Positions 1 to 10,588 of a DNA stretch of 64,000 nucleotides are shown here, in pieces (positions within the stretch are counted from its first letter, which is position 1; the number at the start of each line of letters is the position of its first letter). Location of the stretch: the NCBI GenBank assembly GCA_022225965.2, contig JAKJXP020000004.1, forward strand, positions 806,001 to 870,000, given 5' to 3'. Origin of the DNA: Diatrype stigma (lineage: Eukaryota > Ascomycota > Sordariomycetes > Xylariales > Diatrypaceae). A program made the position numbers and the translations under genes. Under the pieces are notes generated by a model. That model worked only from the letters and a program-made list of their open reading frames with translations, was not told the DNA's origin and did no database searches.

Positions 1-1794
1 TCGAAAGCCTATAGACAAAGATATAAAGTTTGAAAGATGCCTAATTTTCAAAGCTTATAGTTGGGACACGAGCAACCTTAGTGCACAGGGTATGCACGAG
101 CAAGTTGGATAGACGAGGAATATAACAGACACAGAATAGATAAGGTATATACACATAGACGTACAATGCGAGAGGAACATGGAGGGCTCATGCTCTACTT
201 ATCTCCCATCATCGTCATGACCAGGGATGGTTCCTCTTACTACCGTCCAATGCCTGGCTCCGATATTCGCAATCGGTACTAGGCCTTGGATCCTGGGGTC
301 TCGAATCGCGGAGGAGTTGCAGCAAGGTAGTCTTGCAACGACGCCGGCCACTAGCATTCATCGTCTCATCCATGACCCATTGGCCCGACACCGACCGCAT
401 GGTATAGCCTTTCTGGGAGACGGACATCCACTATACGCCCACCGAAGCGTCCAGCATTCCAATCACAGAATCGAGGCAGGTCTCGGATGGAGTTACTGGT
501 ATCGCTCTTATCAAGCGGTCATCACGTGAACGGCGAGGAATGCCGCCTGTAGCCGTGGTGTGGACCAGAAAGGCGACGCAGCCATTGACGAATGGCAGAC
601 GATACCGTCGGTTGCCGTATGCACTAGGGGCACTAAGAGTTTCGAGGGTCCGAAGAGGGGAGCTATAAGAATCTAAGACCCCCCAGGCCCCTCCAAGTGG
701 CTCCCACCCAGGCTCGCCGGTGCTTGTTTGCAAAGCTAGTATAGGCTAGTCAGAGACCGCCGAGTCTATTCTGCGCTATTCTGCGCTATTCTGGGTCATG
801 GCCTTTGTGGGGAATGCAATATGCTCCCGAGAACAGACGGTTGACACGCCCGAGATGCTGCTAGCCTTTGTTCGAGGCGGCCTGATTCGGCTCTTGGATG
901 TCTTGGAGAAATGTGGAAGCTCTCGCAGCAGGAAAGGGATTGGCCCGTCATTGTCGTTTCAAGCAATTAGAACAGATGGATGTGGATGACGGGTAGACGT
1001 TCTTTGATATGGTCCGACATAGGGACTCTACATTGGACATTGGTACTGGTTTTCTTCGCAAATCCCAGTACCGATAACGTAATGTCATGTCATGTCATGG
1101 TTGGTTTGCCCCTCTGATAATGATAGTAAATTTCCAATCGTTTGCATCTGCGGTCCTCGACCCGAAGCTAAGCAAATGAAGCCAAGCAAGCATTAGCCAA
1201 GCATGAAGCGGGGTGTTCGCATTGGATGTCTGGATACCTGGATGCCTTGCATACCTGGAGGCTTTGTATACCTTGATGGTTGTATGCCTGGATGCAGTCA
1301 GGGTTGCAAAGACAAATGCACTGTTGAAGAAGATATGTATGCCCCACGACGAATAGTAGAGAAGCGGCCGGATTCGGCAGCGCCATGTATGTAATCTGCG
1401 CACTGATACGTGGTCAGGTGGTCTAGCAACCAACATCACTCCGGCTGCCCTGCGGATAGATAGTCCGATTGCCGGTGCGGAGTGGTGAGGTTTGTTATAA
1501 GAGGTCGGCCATGAGTGGTCGCAGCTTGCAGCAGTGGAGCATTTCCACGACATGGGGACACCTCATACAGGTGGACATGATACAGGATAATGCGGTGTTG
1601 GTATACCTACACGGCATATATGGCACCCGACGTAGGCGAGGAGGCTCCTCGGAATCGACCAATGCAGCAAAACGTTATCGGACACTGCTGAATCGTGGAA
1701 TGCATTCATCCGAGAGTCCCATTCGGGCCATCATCGTCCTCAAGGGCAGCTAGGCAGATAGGCAGATATATTGTTGCAGCAGATCCAAGGTCGG
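1..1794. other. Intergenic stretch, no supported gene
   Basis: Moderate-GC sequence with several short open frames on both strands. None shows a recognisable domain, a compositional signal or splice-consistent continuation. The longest (minus strand around 431-733 and 1095-1553) read as low-information translations. A small tandem run of GTCAT units lies near 1083-1098. The stretch may contain the 3' untranslated region of the minus-strand gene that ends at 1795. Confidence 0.5.
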
Positions 1795-2658
1795 TCACGC
1801 AGCTCCTCGCTCGTCGAGCTGCGATGGTTTCCCAGCATACCGGCGAATGAACTCGACGTATCCGACTGGTCGACCTTTCGCAAGAGACAGGATATCTTGG
1901 ACGGCGCCGTACGCGAGGCCGAACTTCAACCCCTTCCTTGCAGTCCGCGCAGTCTCAGCCGCCGAAAAGCGATCTGCATGCAAGACATGGCATTAGCGTT
2001 CCGGGTTTGCTTATGTGCGTGCAGGATCTAGTCTTGCGCCCAGGAGACTCTAAGGGGAGAAGAGAGCGAGGACGAAGAATGTACGAGGACAGATGTTTCA
2101 AAGAGTACAAAGGTATAGATACACGGGAACGACGACCGTAAGCATGAGCATAACACAAGCACGGGTACAAGCACAAGCACAAGCAGGGGGGGGTGGAATA
2201 GGGGAACAGGGAATCGTACTCAGAAGACTAAAACCCCCTGCGACTGCCAAAGCCGCAGCAGTAGTATTGAACATATCCTTGGTGCCGCGATAGACGTCGA
2301 ACAAGTTCTCGGCGCAGAACATAGCCGTACTCAGAACGGCCAGCTTCGAACCGACCCTGATCCCCTCCTTGAGCCCACCCAACACTAAGTGATAGTTCTT
2401 GCTTTTGTGGTAGAGGTACCACCCGGTGGTGGAAACGGGTAATCGATGCGCATGCTCGGCCCTGAATCGCAACCCTGCCATCTTGCTACCGTATGAGAGG
2501 CCCATGGACATTCCCAGGCCGAAAGCCGTCGCCGCCGCAGCTGGTATTCGAAGCAGAGGTGGTATAGAGAGGCGGGAGTCCTTCCATAGCTGGTCGGTCT
2601 CTTCTCGTGAGGGAGTCCATTCGGGTCGGTCGCTCGTTCTGGATCTGGGTGTCGCCAT
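1795..2658 (-). CDS. Tim17/Tim22/Tim23-like membrane protein (205 aa, 2 exons)
   Basis: Exon 1 is 2658-2220 and exon 2 is 1973-1795. A 246-nt GT-AG intron splits an Asn codon, so the join reads GFSLLN/RFSAAET. The start is the ATG at 2658 (MATPRSRTSD); upstream in-frame codons have no nearby ATG. The protein has a short polar N terminus, then Gly/Ala-rich segments (AAATAFGLGMSMGLSYG; GGLKEGIRVGSKLAVLS; AAALAVAGGFSLL; KFGLAYGAVQDIL) spaced like the small-residue-rich helices of the Tim17/22/23/PMP24 superfamily. That family forms mitochondrial or peroxisomal inner-membrane proteins. I infer an organellar membrane protein; which member it is cannot be decided, and it may be a fungus-specific paralogue. 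The intron contains a short ACAAGC repeat and a G run (about 2161-2192). Confidence 0.75.
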
Positions 2659-3006
2659 TTCGACTGATCGCAAGGCGTAGGAAGAAAGGGCCTTCAAGCC
2701 TTACCTAAGACTTAAGACTGGGCTAAATCGCTTAGAGGGTCATGAGCCTCGTGCCGCCCAGTGGTGTCTTGTAGGCTTGTAAGTTGTAACTTGAAGCCTG
2801 AGGTCATAGAAAAGGCAGAATCAGCACTAGCACCTTATGTAAGGAATGCGCTATCAGTATGACAGGTGCCAACTCCGAAGTCGTGATTGGGCGTAATTGT
2901 AAATGCGAAATGCGATGGTTCACAGTAGAGGGAAAAGAGCAATAGTTAGGGACTTGCCTAAGTCGCTAGGCAATGTATATGTAACTATGAGATCTCAGAT
3001 CTCAGA
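2659..3006. other. Short intergenic region before AT island 1
   Basis: This holds the presumptive promoter and 5' leader of the Tim17-like gene and normal-composition flank up to the retrotransposon. A short direct repeat of AGATCTC units occurs at about 2990-3006. Composition changes abruptly to AT-rich just after the left LTR begins. Confidence 0.5.
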
Positions 3007-3010
3007 TAGG

Positions 3011-3235
3011 TATGCGTATTGCAACTAACCCCAATTACCTAATTATCACTAATCCAGCTAAGTATTAAGTTCTTAGGGTTTTTGTTGCAATTGTTAATTA
3101 AAGAAAAAAAAAAAATTTCCTAACCTATATTTAAATATAATACAATTATAGAAATAAATTCCTTAGGAATTTATTTCTTATTATTTAATTAACCGAATGC
3201 TTTAGCTTTAGCATTTATTGCCTTAAGGATTTACA
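3011..3235 (-). repeat. LTR, left copy (3' LTR of the minus-strand element)
   Basis: About 225 bp, matching 8440-8680 along its whole length. In element orientation it begins TGTAAATCC, the mutated form of the right copy's TGTGGATCC, and ends near GCATA. Its outer half (3011 to about 3095) keeps many C and G bases that are T or A in the other copy. Its inner half (about 3130-3235) is strongly mutated. The exact outer boundary is uncertain by 2 bp: TG...CA ends would start the repeat at 3013. Confidence 0.88.
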
Positions 3236-5074
3236 TTATTTCCTTTTTTTAATTAAATCGTTCTCGATTATCGTAAGATTTTTCCTTTTAAGTAAACGCC
3301 GACGATTTTATTTTAAAAGCCGCTTATTAACGTATTAAAAGTTTTTTACGGAATGCCCGTTTTTTACGTAAGCTGGAAATAAATTAATGCCGTTATATTT
3401 GTTTTATAGCTATATTTCTTCCGGGCTTTATAAATAATAGGTATTTTTTTAATAATAATTAATAATGGCCTAAGGCTTATTGTAATACGGTTCGTATTTT
3501 TTTTTTGCATTAACGTATACGGAAAATCCAATTGCCGGAAACGTAAATACGAATAAAGCCTTTTTTTTTTAAAGATATGCTTTTATTTAATTTCGCGAAA
3601 TCTTTATATTATTAAATCGTAACCTAGTTAGCGGTATTTTATGTTATTCTGCTAATCGGCGTTCGTTTTCGATTTTTTTTTCTTTATCGGTTTATGAACG
3701 TATTCGGAATATTCGGTCCGGGATTATTCTTAAAAAAATTAAATGCCGTATAACAAAAAAAAAAAAAAACTATAACCATTCGGTTTAAATATTTAATTAT
3801 ATATCGTTATAATACGTTAAAATAACTTATTAAGGTTTTTCGGCGTTGGATTTGTTACGTATTTTCGAACCATAATGTATTTTAGATTTTAATTAATTTT
3901 TTTAATTTTATCGTTATTTCTGGATTTTGCGGATATAACTGGTTTTATTTTTATATTATGCGTTTTGTTTTATTTAATGGCGGCTTTATTTATAAAAGTC
4001 CTTCCGTTATTATTAATTCATTTTTTTAAATAACCGAAGGTAATTCCGATTTTATCGAATATAAAAATGGTATTAACGAATTAAATAATCGGCATAACTT
4101 TGGCTTTAATTTATTTTATTATATATTTAACGGTAACGAAAATATATAATTTATTTATTGCCGTATAATTAATTGCTTATCGTATAAAAAAAGCGGAAGA
4201 TTATATGGGATTTAAATCGAACAAAAAGAAATCCGGCTTTTTTATTAATTAATAATTCGGGCATTTAACCGTAACTTGTTATATTATAAATACGATTTTT
4301 AAATACCAGAATTGCTTTTAGGCTTTCCGGAATATAACTTCGATTATATAATATTTCTTTTCGTAATGGATTTTTTTTTAATTACATTAAAAGATTATCG
4401 TATTTTAAAACCTTTTATAAAGTTTATACGTTTATTGCGATGCCCCTAAGATATAAAGGGTTATTCGGAATTTTTTCGTATGTTATCGCCTTATATAACT
4501 TATTTCGGAAAAAAAGGAAATGCTTATCGATAAAGCTCGATAAAATGGCAGGAAATAGGGCTATTTCGAAACGTAAGAATTCGAAAATGGCTTAAAGGTT
4601 AATTCGAATTAATTAATCGGATTTTCGGATGAATTCGATTTCGTTAAAAAGTAATTTATCGGAAAGCATTAACGTTTCGGTTTATTTCGAAGGTTTAAAT
4701 AAATAATTCGTAAAGACGTTAGTTTTTTTTAATTTATAATAAATACAAATGCTATAATATTTAATAGCATTTAAGAATTTAACGATTTAAACGGGTTATT
4801 CGGTTTTCGTATTAAGGGTTTTTAATAATTCGTAATCCGTAATTACCGTAATTTCGTTTTTTTTTATTTAATGCCGTTAATACTGAAATGCCAGTATAAT
4901 TTCTAAAAGTTTTCGCTTTTATATAAAATATCGTAATTATATATTTATTAATTTCTTTAAAAAATAAGCAATAAAATGAAAAACGATATTGCCGTTTATA
5001 TATAAATAAGGTTATAACAAAACGGCGCCGACGTCGTTTTACGAAGCGTCGGTTTCGATTACGAAAGGCTTTTT

Positions 5075-5640
5075 TTAATCGAATATACGTACTATTAAAA
5101 TTATGATAATCTTTTTACGGATATTCTTCCAAGCTGTTATAATTTTCGGAAATAAAATTACGCATTTATTCTTTGGATTTCTTATTAATGTTATTAAAAA
5201 AATTATAAAGCAAAAATAATAATTAATAAAATGGCGAAAATAACCAGCCGCATTTACGAAATTACGCATTTACGTTATAATTTCGAACTTAAATCGATTC
5301 CGAATAGTAACAATTTTAACAAAATCGGCTTCGATTCCGTTTTCGGAAATCAAAAATCCCAAAAAAATTCCTTTACGAATAAACATTAAAGATTTAATTA
5401 TATTAATAATTATGCCGAAACTTAAAAGCCTTTTAAGAAATAAAATTATTCGTTCGTAAAATTATTTTTAAATATTTGCCTATACGGCCATATTATCGAA
5501 TATGCCCGAAATAAACTTTCGAAAAAACTCGAGAATTTCTTTTATTAACGCTTAAAACGTTGCTGGGACGTTATAAAAACCGAAAGGCATAACCATTTAT
5601 TCGTATAATCCGAATGAAATTACGAAAGCCGTTTTTTTAA
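5075..5640 (-). pseudogene. Reverse transcriptase fragment of the gypsy element
   Basis: Read on the minus strand, the codons from 5596 downward give MVMPFGFYNVPATF, the conserved RT block normally written PFGLxNAPATFQ. About 25 codons later comes GIFDNMAV, which is the F/YxDD catalytic box with its second Asp changed to Asn (GAT to AAT). Further along, 5269-5228 encodes RNFVNAAGYFRHFI, the thumb/connection segment usually reading F-L-G-x-x-x-F-Y-R-x-F-I. In-frame stops at expected Gln and Trp positions fit RIP. Ty3/gypsy is preferred over Copia because of the PFG...NAP and GYFRHFI wording. Confidence 0.9.
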
Positions 5641-6978
5641 TATTTGGTTCGTATATTTTAATTTATTAAAAGCTATCCTTAAAATCGATAAAGCAATATT
5701 ATCGATAACTTATTACGTATTATATTTTATTTATTACGTTAAATAAAAGATATACGTTTTTTTTTGTTTGGCATTAAATTTGTAATAATTACAACAAAAC
5801 CGCCATATAACGAATGAATTATATTTATTGGATTTTATCGTTTAATTAAGAGCTTTTTTTGGAATTAATAATACAAGAAAACCCTAAGGATTTATATCCT
5901 TACGGATTATGATACCCAAATATACCTTAACGAAATTCCTTATTGCCTTTATTTAAGTTAGGCTGTATTTTTGCAAATAAAATTTAATAAGGCGGTTATT
6001 TCTTATATCGATATAATGGCGCGTTTTTATATTCGTTATAACCTTTTTCGAAACAAAGCCGAATATTTCGGGGAATTAATCGAAATAATTATTAAAAAAA
6101 GCTTCGATTTCGTTATTTAAGGATATATTTTTATATTATTTCGGCTTTTATTATTTTTTAATAAAATAAATAAATTCCGTTATGTAATTAATTTTTAAAA
6201 AAGTTATCGAACGAATTATAAGCTTTCCCTTAAATGCGTTAAATATTATTATTTCGTTTTTTTTTATATTGTTATAATATATTCCGAATTTATAAAATAC
6301 GTTTTTATTAAATATAAGGTCCTTAAAAAAAATTCCGTTAAGAACCATTTTTATTAATACCGTAAATTAAAACGTATTACCTTTTGGCATTAAGAAATTC
6401 GCGATTATTAAGGTATTTTATTGGATTTTCGGTTCGATATCTTTAATACCTTTTATTATAAAGGGTTTCGGAATTTTATACGTTTGGCCTTTGGTTGCTA
6501 TAATTTCGGTAATATATAAAGCAATATAACCGTAATTTAAAAAAATTGCGAATTTATGTCCGTAATTCGTAATAGCTATAAATAAATTATAGTTTTTACC
6601 GTAATCTTTGCGAAATAATTTATTTTTATTTAATAATGGTTTTTTATTATTATGTATTTTTATCGTATATATTTGGCGCTTTTAATTTTCATTTTTTATT
6701 TCTATCGATTTAATAAAATCGGCAAGTTTTTAATTAAAATTGCAATTAGGATTTTCGAATTTGTTTGCCGAATTTTTCTTATTGCCGCTGCTTTTATCGT
6801 TATTAATCGTAAAATAAACCTTAATTCGTTTTTTGCCTTTATTTTTTTAGTTTTTTATTACGGAACGAAATTTAATATATTTAAAATTATCATTATTATC
6901 GTTATATAGTAGGCCCTTAAACGTTATTTTTTTTCCGGAAAATAATTAAATGGCTTTAAAAAAACGAGGTTTTTACTT

Positions 6979-7020
6979 ATAATTCTTTATCCAATAATTT
7001 TATTTTCCGCAATTAAAACA
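6979..7020 (-). pseudogene. Gag CCHC zinc knuckle remnant
   Basis: The minus strand from 7020 reads CFNCGK, stop, N, Y, WIK, N, Y, K. This matches C-x2-C-x4-H-x4-C spacing exactly if the ninth residue (Tyr) was His and the fourteenth (Tyr) was Cys. Both are single C-to-T or G-to-A changes, and the stop is TAA in place of a Gln or Glu-like codon position. It marks the nucleocapsid part of gag and confirms element orientation. Confidence 0.8.
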
Positions 7021-8439
7021 TTTATTATTTATAGCCTTAATTATATAGCTTTATTTATTTGCCTTATAAACGTTACGGTTTTCGTTACGAAAATCGGCGA
7101 TAATACCGTTTCTATTCGCCATTAAAATTATAAATATAACATCGATTGGTTCGATTTATATAATGCCGGATTTAATTAGGATAACCTCGGAAATTAATAA
7201 ATTATAAAACGGTATTAACGATTTATAAAGCTTAATTAAAATTAACGGTATATTATAAATTTTCTTTTCGACCGTTTAGCATATAATATATACAATTCGT
7301 TATGTAATTTTTTTAATAAATTGGACGTTATTTTATAATCGGAATTAATCGTAAACCGTAATTCAAATATTCGATAAGTTGGTTTATAAAAGGTTTACGA
7401 TAATTTCTTTAATTTAATAGCAATCGCGATTTTCTTAATTTATCCGGTAAAATGCTTTTTTTATTCGCCGGATATAATTTATCATATTTTTATTTTAATA
7501 CGAAAAAAACGTAACGAATTAAGTAATAATACCTTTTAAAATATAATGCTTATTAAAAATTTAAAAAACCGCCTTTAAAAAGGTTATTTAATCGGGATTA
7601 TAATTATATATAAAGATTTCGATTTGTTTAAAATTATCCGAGCATTTTAAGGCAATTCGTTTAAACCATAACTTATATAAAACAAAAACCGACATAAATT
7701 TAATTTGGATTTTTCGTAACTTATCGATAATATTTAGGACTGTTTATATAAAACAAAAATTAATAAGGAAAATAACGCAATTTTTAGTTTCGCAATATGC
7801 AAGATCTTTATTTTGGCTTTAAAAAATTGTTTCGGACTAAATTATTTAAACCCGTTTCTTTTAAATTATACGATATTCGTATTGCTTTATTAGGAATCGT
7901 TAAAAATTTAACTTTTTATTAATACGCTTATTATATTTAATAAATGTTTTCGTTATATAAGATAAGAAATAAATAAGCTCGTTTTTATTGGAATCGGCTT
8001 TATTTATAAAGGTATTTTTATCCGTATTACGTAAAGAAGGCGTAAATATGAATTTAAATATGCCTTTTAATCGGCCGTTATTGCTTCGAATTTCGTAAAA
8101 AAATTTGCGAATTTCATTTCGTAAATTCTAAACGGTATCGTTAATAATAACAAAACCGTTTTTAACGCGATTCGTAAGATTTTCGAGGCGTTCGTTTATA
8201 TTATAAGCGTTTATTTCGCCGAGATAAGATAGGTTATATTTAAAGGCTTTAGCTTTGTCGTTTTTGCCGTTACTGCCGCTATTGCCGCTATTGCTGCTAT
8301 TGCCTTTTTAGTTATTTGTTATTATTATAAGGCGCGTTAGAAATTATATGAAAAATAAGGAATAAAATAATAAGTAATAAAGTAATAAAAAAAATTATTA
8401 TTTTTAATTAAATAATATAAATTTATAAAAATAATTATT

Positions 8440-8680
8440 TATACGTATTATAATTAACCTTAATTACTTAATTATTATTAATCCAATTAAATATTAAATT
8501 TTTAGGATTTTTGTTATAATTATTAATTAAAGGAAAAGAAAAAAAAAAGAAAATAAAAGGTTTCTTAACTTATATTTAAATATAATACAATTGCAGAAGT
8601 GAATTCCTTAGAAATTCACTTCCTATTATCTAATCAGCCGAATGCCTTAGCCTTAGCATTCATTGCCTTAGGGATCCACA
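8440..8680 (-). repeat. LTR, right copy (5' LTR of the minus-strand element)
   Basis: About 241 bp, homologous to 3011-3235, with a slightly longer A-rich stretch near 8530-8560. In element orientation it starts TGTGGATCCC. Its outer part (about 8590-8680) is nearly unmutated, whereas its inner part (8440 to about 8560) has lost most non-CpG cytosines. TAGG follows at 8681-8684. Confidence 0.88.
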
Positions 8681-8684
8681 TAGG

Positions 8685-9168
8685 GTCCTAGGGTCCTAGG
8701 GATGGGAAGAAGCTCGAGCCACCCTCGTGTGAATCATCCACCTTGTGTCTTCCACTTTAACCTTAAAAGCTCCCTGTGGGCCCCTTTTGTTCCCGGTAGT
8801 AGGTACTTTGTAGGCGTTATTGGTAGAACGACACTTCCAAGAATCCAAGTCGCATTTTACGTGGTCACATGCTTTCGCGTTTGCACACCCCAGGCACGCC
8901 GGGCATAGGCTTCGACAACCCATTGGGCAAATTCACAATACCGACGGCACCCACCTGAGCTACTACGTTTCACAGCATCAGTAACACCCGGATTCCAAAC
9001 AACCTGGACTTTTGTAAACTTTATTCTGCCTACGTGCCCTGCACTCAGATCAAGATGGTAAGCATCGCATCCAAAGCTTCGTTGTTCCACTTGGTACTAC
9101 TACCAGGTAGACCGTAGAATATACCTAGGTATATAATATCAAGCACGCAGCGTAGCTAGCTACCTAGC
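8685..9168. other. Intergenic / promoter region
   Basis: Normal-composition spacer between island 1 and the gene starting at 9169. A CCTAGG-rich duplication (GGGTCCTA twice) directly abuts the LTR at 8683-8700, and an ACCTAGGTAT palindrome-type word lies at about 9123. No gene is supported. Confidence 0.5.
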
Positions 9169-9669
9169 ATGGCCAGCAAGATCCCGTTTTCATGGATACC
9201 CACAGGGGACGGGTACCTTGTATTGACAGCGTGCCAGGTCGAGCGGGAGGAGATCCATGACACGGATCTGTCCATCCGCTTCAAGCACGGGAACCACACC
9301 ATCTTCCTGTTCGTGGACGCCACGCGGCCCTTCGCGGACGCGGCCCAGGAGCTCCTAGAGATCCTGCGGGAGCGGTACCCCGACGGGCTCACGACGTCGG
9401 CCATACCGCCCAAGAAAACAGCGCTCCCGAGCGACGCCGCCCGCATCGAGTTCGCCGTGCTCAAGAACAAGCTGGACCCGTCCAAGGGCTGGCGCCCCCT
9501 CAAGATCACCCCTGCCGAGGACACGCCTCTCGGTCTGGGCCTCCAGGAGAACGCCATGGTTGCCTTTGCTATACGGCCCGAGGGGGATGGGGACGAGGAG
9601 GAGGAGCTGGCTTTCGAGGTGGACTTCCCGGGTTACGAGGAAGACGAGTATGCCGAGGAGGGTCAATAA
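9169..9669 (+). CDS. Conserved-looking small protein with acidic tail (166 aa)
   Basis: A single GC-rich open frame starts at the ATG at 9169 (MASKIPFSWIPTGDGYLVL) and ends at TAA 9667-9669. The body (residues 1-130) alternates short hydrophobic strands and charged turns, for example LSIRFKHGNHTIFLFVDATRPF followed by the amphipathic helix AAQELLEILRERYPDG, then a late GLGLQENAMVAFAIR strand. That layout is compatible with a beta-grasp (ubiquitin-like) fold, but this is only an inference from pattern. Residues 137-166 are mostly Glu and Asp. There is no signal peptide or membrane segment. I do not recognise a named family; function unknown. Codon usage (strong third-position G/C) supports a real gene. 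Confidence 0.75.
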   Translation: MASKIPFSWIPTGDGYLVLTACQVEREEIHDTDLSIRFKHGNHTIFLFVDATRPFADAAQELLEILRERYPDGLTTSAIPPKKTALPSDAARIEFAVLKNKLDPSKGWRPLKITPAEDTPLGLGLQENAMVAFAIRPEGDGDEEEELAFEVDFPGYEEDEYAEEGQ

Positions 9670-10588
9670 TTCGAAGGAAACAAGTTCGATGTACCGACCT
9701 TGCGTACTTGCTTGCTTTTTTGTATGGATATGAGCCACGATGTATTGCCACCAACCCCATCACTGGAGGAAAATCGGCCGGAGGCGGCCAAGGTCACTGG
9801 CGTTCAGTTGTCTGCACAAATTTATGGTCATGTTCAATAGGGGTTTCAGTGGTTGCAAGCTGTTTACTGTCTTGGATTTAGGTATCATGAAAATATACCA
9901 AACCAACTCGCAGGACAGACAATTTACGTGAGATTTCCCAGCTTCTGCCTGACCGTATTCCAACGAGTACATACGCGTATGTATTGTGTCATGCTACCTG
10001 GTAGTAGTACCTAGGTACCTACTACGTACTGAGGTAGGCCCGAATATTTCGTATAGTGGTAACTTATTTGTCTTACCTAATGTAGATAATATTTAACCCT
10101 TTGGGGGCTAGGCTGAGCTGCCCGTCGGTATTGTACAGGTCGGCCACCGACCTGTCCCTGAGCTGGCCCTGGGGATCCCTGCCTACATATACCTAGGTAG
10201 TGCTTGGGTGCCCGGACCGCCTGTAATTGATGCGGCAGTGCGGCTGATCGATCCCCTATTTTCCTTGTTTCTCTTAGATCTACAGACAGCTGTCGATGGT
10301 TTGTCCCACTCCGCCAACTACATATCAAAAGGAAAGGAAAGAAGGAAAAAAAGAGATGTTTCTGATAATATTCGTTAGCAGTTAGCCAGCTGTTCTTTTT
10401 TGCAGGAACTCAACACCGTACATTCTCCCTCATTCTGTTTCTTGGTCTTCTTCTGACTTTGGCTTTTTCTTGTCCGATTAATCAGAAGCGTCGTCTTTCC
10501 CTCCCTTCCTTTCTTTTTATTTTATTTATCTAGGGAGAGACGGCCTTGGACATATGCCGCCCTCCTACGCTCCCTCTCGCTCTTTCAC
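9670..10588. other. Intergenic region with CT-rich leader
   Basis: A dense ACCTAGGTACCTAC palindrome cluster lies at about 10006-10030 and another ACCTAGGTAG at 10190. The last 180 bases before the TED1-like start (about 10400-10588) are strongly pyrimidine-rich on the + strand (runs of CTTTCC/TTCTTC), typical of filamentous fungal promoters and 5' leaders. No gene is supported. Confidence 0.55.

Larger units (their letters stand above)
3011..8680 (-). mobile_element. RIP-inactivated Ty3/gypsy LTR retrotransposon
   Basis: A 5.67-kb AT-rich island is bounded by two related terminal direct repeats and flanked by TAGG on both sides (3007-3010 and 8681-8684), consistent with a 4-bp target-site duplication. 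If A is counted outside the right LTR, the duplication is ATAGG. The coding strand is minus: a gag-type CCHC zinc knuckle lies near 7.0 kb, reverse transcriptase near 5.6-5.3 kb and the RNase H-proximal RT segment near 5.2 kb, in canonical gag-RT order from right to left. All frames are riddled with stops that arise from C-to-T or G-to-A changes (Trp, Gln, His, Cys and Asp codons altered), so the element is dead. I did not resolve protease or integrase motifs. Confidence 0.9.

Noticed and set aside
227..733. Overlapping 100-codon open frames on opposite strands near the left edge
   Set aside because: No motif, no splice-consistent continuation and ordinary length for chance frames.
6652..6909. 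85-codon plus-strand open frame in island 1
   Set aside because: Ile/Phe-rich translation caused by AT composition and antisense to the retrotransposon's gag-pol.
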